Assembly: GCA_964580675.1 (NCBI GenBank)
Contig: CAZOLI010000030.1
Location: forward strand, 1 to 31,628
DNA length: 31,628 bases
Reading direction: 5' to 3'
From: CAZOLI01 sp964580675
GTDB taxonomy: Bacteria > Planctomycetota > MHYJ01 > CAYXQY01
Below the pieces are notes generated by a model. That model ran no database searches and was not told the DNA's origin. It saw only the letters and a program-made list of their open reading frames with translations. The position numbers were made by a program, and so were the translations under genes. Positions within the stretch are counted from its first letter, which is position 1; the number at the start of each line of letters is the position of its first letter. Shown here piece by piece: positions 15,835-22,776 of the stretch.

Positions 15835-17879
15835 TTGACATTGGTCGATTTGCTCTTCGTCTCTCCCTCGGTGCTGTCCTGCTGGGCATTATTTTTTCCG
15901 TCGCCGGCGTGGTGACCCGGAGACGTCGATTTTCGGACGCTTCCCGGCGTCTGTGTTATTTGAATTTCGCCTTTGTCCTGCTGAGCACGGCGGGGCTGGT
16001 ATATGCATTTCTGACGGATCAGTTCCAGATCCAATACGTCTGGGGCCATTCCGAACGGGCCATGCCCGACGTCTATAAGTTTTCGGCCCTCTGGGGCGGA
16101 ATGGAGGGTTCGCTCCTTCTCTGGTTGTTCATCCTCACGCTCTTTTCGGCGGTTTACGTATTTGCTCACCGGAACGAAAACCGATACAGCTACACAAGCG
16201 GTACGGTTCTGGGGCTGCTGGTGGTTCAGCTCTTTTTTCTTGCCCTCCTCAATTTTCCGTCCTTTCCGTTTGCGTCCGTTCCGGGCGGTCGTATACCGAA
16301 CGAAGGCTCGGGCCTTAACCCCCTTCTGCAGAACCCGGGAATGGCTGTTCATCCCCCGTTGTTATACCTTGGATTCGTGGGGTTGACCATTCCGTTTGCT
16401 CAGGCTACGGGCGCACTTCTTTCGGGTCACCTGGATGACCACTGGCTCGAAAACGCACGGACCTGGTCCCTCGTGGCCTGGATGATACTGGGAGTCGGGA
16501 TTATGAGAGGAGGGCTCTGGGCTTATCAGGAACTTGGCTGGGGAGGATACTGGGCCTGGGATCCGGTCGAGAACGCCTCCCTGATGCCCTGGCTTCTGGT
16601 AACGGCCTTCATCCATTCAATTATGATTCAGAAGCACCGGGGCATGTTAAAGGTCTGGAACATTATACTTGCGTTTCTGGCCTTCGCCTTTACCATACTC
16701 GGAACGTTTCTCACACGGAGTGGCGCCCTTGCCTCCGTGCACACCTTCGCCCAGAACAAAACCCTGAGCATCACCTTCCTTTCCTTTCTGGGATTGATCG
16801 TCGTCGCCTGTATCGGGCTCCTCTCGTGGCGATGGAATCGGATGGAATCCTCCAGTTCATTGGAATCGTTCCTTTCCCGGGAATTTATGTTCGTGCTGAA
16901 CAATCTGATTCTGGTGGGGATTACGTTCGTCATCTGCTGGGGAACACTTTTTCCGTTTCTTTCCGAATGGGTGACCGGGACCCGGCAAACCGTCGGCCCG
17001 CCGTACTTTAACATGGTAACCATCCCACTGTTTCTTCTCCTCATTTTTACGACCGGGGTTGGATCGTTAATCGGCTGGGGACAGGCAAGCTGGACGAACC
17101 TGCGTCGAAACTTCACCCTTCCCCTGATCGGGTTTCTGGTCTCCATCGCACCGTTCTGGTGGATTGTCACGAATTACGCAACGGCTCTGCACGATATCCA
17201 GGGGTCGTTCAAGCAGAACCTCTCTTACCTGTATACAACGCTTGCGTTTTCCCTTACCGTCTTTACGGCCCTGACCATGCTGCAGGAGTACGTTCGTGCA
17301 ACGGCATCCCGGGTGCGTCGGTTCGGGGAAAATATCCTGGTCGCCTTTTTCCGGGCCTTCTCCAAAAACCACCGGCGATACGGTGGATACCTGGCTCACC
17401 TTGGCTTGCTGGTCGTCGTTGTCGGCGTCGCCACCTCCAGCGCCTTTCGCACGGAGACGGTTCGAACGGCGCGGCCGGGTGAACAATTTCAGGTAACGGG
17501 TTACACCGTTAAGTTCGAGAACATCGAACGGTTCCGCATACCCAAACCGCCGCGGGATCACTGGAATGCCGTCGTCTGGCAGGCCAACCTGAAATTTCGG
17601 CGACCGGACGGATCCGAAGGATACCTGCTTCCGCAGGTCCGGCGATATCGGAACGTGGAACAGCGATTTAACGAAGTGGCAAGGGACGTTCAACCATCCG
17701 GTGATTTTTACGTGGTCATATCCGGTCTGCCGGGAGAAAATTCGAGAGCGGTGTTTACCATTTACCACAACCCGCTTATCAGCCTCGTCTGGCTTGGTGT
17801 GCTGTGGATGGCGTTTGGTGGATTCCTGGCCCTGGTTCCGATTCATCGACTTCTTTCGCACGGAAGCGGTAACTCGTAA
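15831..17879 (+). CDS. ccmF: Haem lyase subunit CcmF
   Basis: 682 aa, a polytopic inner-membrane protein near the usual CcmF size. It takes haem from CcmE and attaches it to apocytochrome c with CcmH/I. The tryptophan-rich haem-binding motif WGGYWAWDPVEN is at residues 237-248, followed by the MPWLLVTAFIHS segment. Other family segments are the HPPLLYLGFVG loop, FLTRSGALASVHTFAQ and YLAHLGLLVVVVGV. A soluble periplasmic region follows (about 535-640) before the last membrane helix. It overlaps ccmE by 4 bases and is 9 bases before the CcmH-like gene, so all are in one operon. Confidence 0.95.
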   Translation: MIDIGRFALRLSLGAVLLGIIFSVAGVVTRRRRFSDASRRLCYLNFAFVLLSTAGLVYAFLTDQFQIQYVWGHSERAMPDVYKFSALWGGMEGSLLLWLFILTLFSAVYVFAHRNENRYSYTSGTVLGLLVVQLFFLALLNFPSFPFASVPGGRIPNEGSGLNPLLQNPGMAVHPPLLYLGFVGLTIPFAQATGALLSGHLDDHWLENARTWSLVAWMILGVGIMRGGLWAYQELGWGGYWAWDPVENASLMPWLLVTAFIHSIMIQKHRGMLKVWNIILAFLAFAFTILGTFLTRSGALASVHTFAQNKTLSITFLSFLGLIVVACIGLLSWRWNRMESSSSLESFLSREFMFVLNNLILVGITFVICWGTLFPFLSEWVTGTRQTVGPPYFNMVTIPLFLLLIFTTGVGSLIGWGQASWTNLRRNFTLPLIGFLVSIAPFWWIVTNYATALHDIQGSFKQNLSYLYTTLAFSLTVFTALTMLQEYVRATASRVRRFGENILVAFFRAFSKNHRRYGGYLAHLGLLVVVVGVATSSAFRTETVRTARPGEQFQVTGYTVKFENIERFRIPKPPRDHWNAVVWQANLKFRRPDGSEGYLLPQVRRYRNVEQRFNEVARDVQPSGDFYVVISGLPGENSRAVFTIYHNPLISLVWLGVLWMAFGGFLALVPIHRLLSHGSGNS

Positions 17880-17888
17880 AATAACCCC

Positions 17889-18467
17889 ATGAAAAACACA
17901 CTGAAAAACAGAGGAGCTAAATCGGAAACATGGATGACTTCGATGCTCCTGTTGTGTCTGCCGGCCCTGTTTTTGATTGTGGGATCGGCACATGGTCAGG
18001 AAGGCAATTCGGACACCAGCGATACCCGGCGGAAGACGCAACCCCCCGGTGCCTCCGACAAACCGGCCCACGAAAACCTGTTCAACTGCACCTGCGACGA
18101 TGACTGTGGTAAAAACCTGGCTGATTGTAGCTGTTCCCACTCCGACCAGATGCGAACCATCCTCACCGAATTCGATCGAAAGGACTATTCCCGGAAACGA
18201 AAACTTGAATTGATGAAGGACCGGTTCGGCAAAGAGGTGCTCGCGGTTCCGATGCCGGACAGCACGGATTACATACTGGGATACGTTGTGCCCCCGGCCG
18301 TTGTGTTTCTCGGTCTGTTATTTGTCGGGGGACTCGGCTGGTACTGGGTTCGTGGAAGCTCGGATACGGAACCGGTGCCGGAAACGGATGTCCCCCCTGA
18401 AATCAGGAAACAGATTGAACAGGAAGCGGGACTTGAAAGAGAAAAAGAAGAACAGAGCGACACATAA
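17889..18467 (+). CDS. CcmH-like thiol protein with five cysteines
   Basis: 192 aa. CcmH normally reduces the CxxCH cysteines of apocytochrome c through an LRCxxC motif. Here a signal peptide (about 1-36) is followed by FNCTCDDDCGKNLADCSCSHSDQM with Cys67, Cys69, Cys73, Cys80 and Cys82. A CcmH-type helical segment follows (MRTILTEF, then KRKLELMKDRFGKEVLAVP), then a membrane helix at about 136-154 and an acidic cytoplasmic tail. This general layout, with a CxC-type cluster instead of CxxC, is known in some non-proteobacterial Ccm operons. Its thiol-redox or haem-handling role is inferred. It sits directly after ccmF. Confidence 0.78.
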   Translation: MKNTLKNRGAKSETWMTSMLLLCLPALFLIVGSAHGQEGNSDTSDTRRKTQPPGASDKPAHENLFNCTCDDDCGKNLADCSCSHSDQMRTILTEFDRKDYSRKRKLELMKDRFGKEVLAVPMPDSTDYILGYVVPPAVVFLGLLFVGGLGWYWVRGSSDTEPVPETDVPPEIRKQIEQEAGLEREKEEQSDT

Positions 18468-18485
18468 CCCTCAACAACGCGTGAC

Positions 18486-18860
18486 ATGCACCTGCTAATT
18501 CTCATTATAATAACGGTTGCCGGTCTCGGATTTGCCCTTCTTCCGTTCGTCCGGCGAAAAGGCACCGATGACCGTGAAGACCCGACCCGGGACGCCTACC
18601 TGCAACAACTCCTCGAACGACGGGAGAAACAGATTCAGGGATTAAAAGACCTCGAAACCGAACGATCCGTCGGGAACATGGACGAAGAGGAATACAAAAG
18701 CCAACGAGAACAATACATTCGACAGGCCGCCGGAATTACCATGGAACTGGAAAAGATGGGTTATATTCCGGGAACGGATCATTTTGAGGAACAGGCCCAA
18801 TCCGAACGGGAACAAACCATTGAAGAAGAAATTAGTGAAATTCGGGAGAACCTGGAGTAA
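18486..18860 (+). CDS. Small CcmI-like membrane protein
   Basis: 124 aa. One N-terminal membrane helix (residues 1-21) is followed by basic residues and a charged helical coiled-coil-like region. The segment LKDLETERSVGNMDEEEY (D55-L-E, then the G-x-M-D-E-E-Y pattern) resembles the DLE...G...EEDY motif found in the N-terminal part of CcmI/CycH and in small proteins of Ccm operons. CcmI helps present apocytochrome to CcmF/H; this protein has no TPR domain and is far shorter. Its stop overlaps the next start by one base (TAATG). Role inferred from motif and operon. Confidence 0.7.
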   Translation: MHLLILIIITVAGLGFALLPFVRRKGTDDREDPTRDAYLQQLLERREKQIQGLKDLETERSVGNMDEEEYKSQREQYIRQAAGITMELEKMGYIPGTDHFEEQAQSEREQTIEEEISEIRENLE

Positions 18861-20200
18861 TGCAAACGTTTCAACAAAACCGACAATTTCTGTTATTTAC
18901 GTTCGCATCAACGCTGATCCCCCTTTTGCTTGCGGTGTTCAGCGGGAGAGCCCGGGCACAGAACGGCCAGGGAGGGATGCCGAATCCCCATCGCCAGAGT
19001 GACCGGGAAGAAGCAAAACCAATTCAGAAATTGACGGTCCACTACAAAAACGGAACCCCGAACCATGACTCAATAAAAGGGATCAGGGCATGGATCATAA
19101 CGAGGGAAAACATGGAGAACGTCAAAAACATCATGAAAAACCCCTCCCAGATGCCCGAGGAAAAAGGGAAATACGTTATCCCCCTGAACATCGGAGAGGA
19201 CGGGAACGCCACCATTTCGCTGGAGGAACGAACGTTAACTCACCCCGTTCTTGTGACGGTGTACAAAGAAGGATTTTACCTGGTCCCCCTGCACGGCAAA
19301 CCGGAACTGGAAAAGAACGTAACCGTGTATGAACCAACGGATGACCCGTCCGTTCTCCGTGTCCAGATGCACCACGTACCCATCCAGCGAGGAAATCAGC
19401 AACTCATGGTGCAGGAAGTCATCGGTATAAAGAACACATCAAAACGAGCGTACATCGGACCGGAGGGGCCAAGAACGCTTTCCATCTCCGTCCCCCGGGG
19501 TGTTTCCAGGGTTCGGTTTCACGAAATGCAGTCCGGCAGCCGGAACATGGAAAACAAAAAGGTGGATCAAAACAGGAAAATATGGATTTCGCGAACCCTG
19601 ACCCCTGACCGACCTCGATTTTTCCGGCTGCAGTATCCGCTTCCAATATCGGACGGCAGCGCATCGTTTTCCCTGCCGGTTGATTATCAGACGGAACAGT
19701 TCCGGCTTGTGATGCCGGAGGGAAACTATGAACTTCAGTCCAACAAAACGGTGCAGCGTGACACCGACTCCAGACGGGTTGACCGGAAGGTGGCCCGGGT
19801 CGAAGCCTCCAATCTCTCCCCCGGTGAAACAATTGATGTCCGGTTGAAGGGATTGTCGGGAAACGAATCAGGAACAGGCACATCAGGTACCGAAGACCCG
19901 GAAGGACCTGGACTCGCCCTCATTCTCATCGGGGTTGCTTCCACGCTTGCTCTTCTTATCAGCGGTTATCACCTGTTCTTCCGGCCCCCGGGCCCGGGTC
20001 CGAACACAAACCACCGTGCCTCCACCAGACAGACCGGGGACAATCAACCCTTGCGTGAGCACCTGAAGGAGGAAATTGCGCGTCTGGACAAAAGTCTGGA
20101 GGAAGGAGAAATATCGGAATCCTACCACGAAAAAACCCGGGAGCGGTTAAAAAATCAGCTCATGGAACTCGAACAGGAATGGCCGGAAGAACCCGCTTAA
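18860..20200 (+). CDS. Membrane-anchored periplasmic protein of the ccm operon with CcmI-like tail
   Basis: 446 aa; no family recognised for the main part. A signal peptide (about 1-33, cleavage near ARA-Q) leads into a large beta-rich periplasmic region up to about residue 345, reminiscent of a transthyretin/carboxypeptidase-like fold (HYKNGTPNHDSIKGIRAWI, then FYLVPLHGKPEL). A single membrane helix lies at 351-374. The cytoplasmic tail has a helical segment, EIARLDKSLEEGEISESYH, that resembles the DLE...G...EEDY motif of the small protein encoded just before it. It overlaps that gene by one base and ends 8 bases before ccmA, so it is an integral operon member. A substrate-binding or cytochrome-presenting role is inference. 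Confidence 0.75.
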   Translation: MQTFQQNRQFLLFTFASTLIPLLLAVFSGRARAQNGQGGMPNPHRQSDREEAKPIQKLTVHYKNGTPNHDSIKGIRAWIITRENMENVKNIMKNPSQMPEEKGKYVIPLNIGEDGNATISLEERTLTHPVLVTVYKEGFYLVPLHGKPELEKNVTVYEPTDDPSVLRVQMHHVPIQRGNQQLMVQEVIGIKNTSKRAYIGPEGPRTLSISVPRGVSRVRFHEMQSGSRNMENKKVDQNRKIWISRTLTPDRPRFFRLQYPLPISDGSASFSLPVDYQTEQFRLVMPEGNYELQSNKTVQRDTDSRRVDRKVARVEASNLSPGETIDVRLKGLSGNESGTGTSGTEDPEGPGLALILIGVASTLALLISGYHLFFRPPGPGPNTNHRASTRQTGDNQPLREHLKEEIARLDKSLEEGEISESYHEKTRERLKNQLMELEQEWPEEPA

Positions 20201-20208
20201 CGTCCTGT

Positions 20209-20931
20209 ATGTCCCGTCAGAAAATCTTACACACGCGTGACCTGAGCCGCTGGTTCGGCACCCATCCCGGGCTCCGTAAACTGAACTTCTCCGTGCTCGA
20301 CGGGGATGCTGTAGGTGTTGTCGGGCCCAACGGCTCCGGGAAAACAACACTTCTCCGACTTCTGGCCGGACAGATCACCCCGACAACGGGCAAGGTGGAG
20401 GGGAAAAGCAAATCAAACACCAACAGCACCTCGCCACCCCAATCGCAGGAAATTGGTTACGCCGGTCACGAATCAATGCTTTACGATGAACTTACGGCCC
20501 TTGAGAACCTGCGTTTTTTTGGTTCCCTTTATTCCGGGGTCGAAAAGGTCGAGAATCATGCCGAAACTCTTCTTCGTGAATTCGACCTCTGGTCAAGGCG
20601 AGAATCCACCGTCGGCAACTTCTCACGGGGGATGAAAAAACGGCTTTCCATCTGCCGGGCCCTTGTTCACAAACCGTCCATTCTTCTCCTGGACGAGCCG
20701 TTTCACAGCCTGGATCAGGAAGCGGGAAAGATTATTGTACGGCGAATGGAGGAATTCGCCCGGGATGGAGGAACTTTGGTTCTTTCGAGTCACCAGCTTC
20801 AGCGCGTCCACCGAATCTGTAATCGTGTTCTCCTCTTGCGGAATGCAAAACCGGTCCTGTGCCGTTCGATTTCCGACATGTCCCGGGAATCATTCCTGAA
20901 CTTATACCGTCGCGAAGTTGAATCGGAGTGA
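20209..20931 (+). CDS. ccmA: Haem exporter ATP-binding subunit CcmA
   Basis: 240 aa from the ATG at 20209. An in-frame ATG at 20179 would overlap the preceding gene and add ten residues unlike the family. CcmA powers the CcmABCD complex that releases haem-loaded CcmE. ABC motifs: Walker A GPNGSGKTTLL (about 39-49), Q-loop region near IGYAGHESMLYDELT, signature NFSRGMKKRL (SRGM instead of SGGQ), Walker B ILLLDEP with the following Leu-Asp (HSLD), and the switch His in LVLSSHQL. Position between the 446-aa protein and ccmB supports the assignment over other ABC families. Confidence 0.9.
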   Translation: MSRQKILHTRDLSRWFGTHPGLRKLNFSVLDGDAVGVVGPNGSGKTTLLRLLAGQITPTTGKVEGKSKSNTNSTSPPQSQEIGYAGHESMLYDELTALENLRFFGSLYSGVEKVENHAETLLREFDLWSRRESTVGNFSRGMKKRLSICRALVHKPSILLLDEPFHSLDQEAGKIIVRRMEEFARDGGTLVLSSHQLQRVHRICNRVLLLRNAKPVLCRSISDMSRESFLNLYRREVESE

Positions 20932-20932
20932 C

Positions 20933-21625
20933 ATGAACCAAATTTTCCTCGTCGCCCGGAAAGACCTCCGGGTGGAATTCCGGCAAAAAGGCATCATCAA
21001 CACCATCCTGCTCTTCTCCCTGCTTGTGATGCTGGTGATGTACTTTTCCCTGAATCGAAACGTGGAATCGCTGCACCGATTCGGCCCACAGGCCCTCTGG
21101 ATCAGTGTGCTGTTTTCCAGTTTCCTGGGGCTGAGTCACTTCATGCAGATCGAAAAACAGAACGATTGTCTGTCGGCACTGATCACCTCTCCTCTTGAAC
21201 CCTGGAAATTGTACGTGGGAAAAGTGCTGTCGGTTACGGTGATTCTGACCATTGTTGAACTGGTGCTTGTCCCCTGCTTTTTCCTTTTCTTCGCCTACTC
21301 CTTTACGGACGTCCGTATCCTTGTACCGGCCGTCCTGCTCCTGGGGAACATCGGCATTGCGGCCGTGGGCACGATTTTTTCCGGATTGCTCGTGGCCGGT
21401 CGAGCGTCGGAGTACCTGCTTCCCATTTTACTTTTGCCCCTTCTATTGCCGCTTTTGATCGCCGGCATTCACGCCACCGCCCCTCTTCTGAACGAGGGAG
21501 CCGCGATCTCCTCGGGAGAAACCGGCTTGAACCCCGCTTTTGACTGGATTATATTCTTAATCGCACTGGACCTCATCTTCCTGCCCGCGGGAAGCCTTCT
21601 TGCCGACGCCATCTACAAACCGTGA
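20933..21625 (+). CDS. ccmB: Haem exporter permease subunit CcmB
   Basis: 230 aa from the ATG at 20933, with GGAG just upstream inside the end of ccmA; a TTG at 20918 is also in frame but overlaps ccmA. A short cytoplasmic segment (VARKDLRVEFRQKGIINTILLFSLLVMLV) typical of CcmB leads into about six membrane helices. The family-like cytoplasmic segment LSALITSPLEPWKLYVGK lies near the middle. It forms the membrane channel part of CcmABC. One base separates the ccmA stop from this start. Confidence 0.9.
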   Translation: MNQIFLVARKDLRVEFRQKGIINTILLFSLLVMLVMYFSLNRNVESLHRFGPQALWISVLFSSFLGLSHFMQIEKQNDCLSALITSPLEPWKLYVGKVLSVTVILTIVELVLVPCFFLFFAYSFTDVRILVPAVLLLGNIGIAAVGTIFSGLLVAGRASEYLLPILLLPLLLPLLIAGIHATAPLLNEGAAISSGETGLNPAFDWIIFLIALDLIFLPAGSLLADAIYKP

Positions 21626-21646
21626 CCATCCTCACCTGACATCTCC

Positions 21647-22330
21647 ATGACACCACAAAAGGAAAAGTGGGGCTTCCGAATTCTGGCCGTCACCTCTCTT
21701 CTCCTGCTGATGGGGGGGCTGATCATGAGTGCCGGCTATACCCCCTCCTTCCCGAAGGAGGAGTATGGGGGACTTGCCCATAAGATCATGTACCTGCATG
21801 TCCCGTTTGCCATCGTCTCCTTTGCCGGATTTTTCCTCGGATTCTGCGGCTCGGTTGCTCATCTTTCCGTTGGACGGGACGTATATCATGATCTGAGTCG
21901 AGCTTCGATCGAAGCCGGTTTCCTGTTCAGCATCGGGGTCATCATCAGTGGTCCCCTCTGGGCCCGGCCCGTCTGGGGGGTGTGGTGGTCGTTTGAACCG
22001 CGTCTGAACACGTTTCTGATCATGTTCGCCCTCTATGCAGGATATTTCCTTGTTCCCCCGTTCCTGAATCGACTGGAGTTGCGGGATCGCTTCCGGTCTG
22101 TTCTCGGCGTTATTAACTTTCTTACCGTACCAATGGTTTATCTATCCGTCCACATGATTGATCCCGCAAAACAGAATCATCCAACCAATCCGGAATTAAC
22201 CGGTTCCATGACGTGGACACTCCGATTGAACATGCTTACCTTCTTTCTGCTCCTGCTCTGTCTTGGATGGATTCGTTACCGGACACTCCGGATGGAACGT
22301 CGAATTTACCGGAGAAAAATTGGCGCCTGA
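21647..22330 (+). CDS. ccmC: Haem-handling protein CcmC with altered tryptophan-rich motif
   Basis: 227 aa, six membrane helices, typical CcmC length. CcmC places haem on CcmE using a WWD motif and two flanking histidines. Here His51 (YLHVPFA) and the later histidines (His169 and His178 in SVHMIDPAKQNHP) are present. The motif is WGVWWSFEPRLNT (110-122), where the common form is WGTWWVWDARLTS, so Phe replaces a Trp and Glu117 replaces the Asp. Aromatic and acidic character is kept, so it is probably functional. It follows ccmB by 21 bases and precedes ccmD by 28. Confidence 0.93.
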   Translation: MTPQKEKWGFRILAVTSLLLLMGGLIMSAGYTPSFPKEEYGGLAHKIMYLHVPFAIVSFAGFFLGFCGSVAHLSVGRDVYHDLSRASIEAGFLFSIGVIISGPLWARPVWGVWWSFEPRLNTFLIMFALYAGYFLVPPFLNRLELRDRFRSVLGVINFLTVPMVYLSVHMIDPAKQNHPTNPELTGSMTWTLRLNMLTFFLLLLCLGWIRYRTLRMERRIYRRKIGA

Positions 22331-22358
22331 CTCTTTCGACCTATTTTAAAAAAGAATA

Positions 22359-22535
22359 ATGACGGGAAACGCCTGGTTTCTGCTTGCGGCATATCTACTT
22401 TTGTGGGCGATCGTGTTTGTGTACGTGATCTGGCTGCAGAACAAAATAGGAACACTGCGGGAGCAGCTCGAAACACTGGAGGAGGAACACAACGAATCCG
22501 TGTCCCCTTCTTCCACGGATGTGGACGAGTCATAA
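22359..22535 (+). CDS. ccmD: CcmD-like small membrane protein
   Basis: 58 aa. A hydrophobic helix covers about residues 6-26 (WFLLAAYLLLWAIVFVYVIWL) and is followed by a charged helix (NKIGTLREQLETLEEEH) and a Ser/Asp/Glu tail. This is the layout of CcmD, which stabilises the CcmABC-CcmE complex and helps release holo-CcmE. CcmD is poorly conserved in sequence, so the call rests on size, topology and its place right after ccmC. It ends the operon. Confidence 0.8.
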   Translation: MTGNAWFLLAAYLLLWAIVFVYVIWLQNKIGTLREQLETLEEEHNESVSPSSTDVDES

Positions 22536-22575
22536 CGTGTTTCTTTCCTGTTTTATACGAAGTCAACCAAAACGG

Positions 22576-22604
22576 TTGAAATCATTATATTTCGAACATA
22601 ATAT
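22576..22604 (+). promoter_or_regulatory. Sigma70-like promoter for recJ
   Basis: TTGAAA (22576-22581) and TAATAT (22599-22604) have an exact 17-base spacer. It lies 41 bases after the ccmD stop and would give recJ a leader of about 165 bases. Confidence 0.5.
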
Positions 22605-22629
22605 ATATGTGCCCTCGCCGGAGGGGGAT

Positions 22630-22724
22630 ATTCCTGAATCGATCGTGGATCAGGAATTGTCCGCAGCGGACGGACAAACGGAGTTTACCGCAGTGATCCG
22701 GACGGTTCCGCTTCCGTCCGGATC
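22630..22724 (+). promoter_or_regulatory. Three consecutive hairpins in the ccmD-recJ gap
   Basis: Hairpin 1: ATTCCTGA (22630-22637) with TCAGGAAT (22650-22657), 12-base loop. Hairpin 2: GTCCG (22659-22663) with CGGAC (22667-22671), loop CAG. Hairpin 3: GATCCGGACGG (22695-22705) with CCGTCCGGATC (22714-22724), a perfect 11-bp stem with an 8-base loop. None is followed by a T-tract. They are downstream of the promoter at 22576-22604, so they may form the recJ leader, act as a terminator for read-through from ccm, or both. Confidence 0.5.
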
Positions 22725-22776
22725 TCGTTGATCTTCTCACAATCGATCATTCCGGCCCCATGCCGGTGTGGAGGGG

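Noticed and set aside
22519..22731. 70-codon open frame on plus after ccmC
   Set aside because: It overlaps the end of ccmD and runs through the recJ promoter and hairpins; no family likeness.
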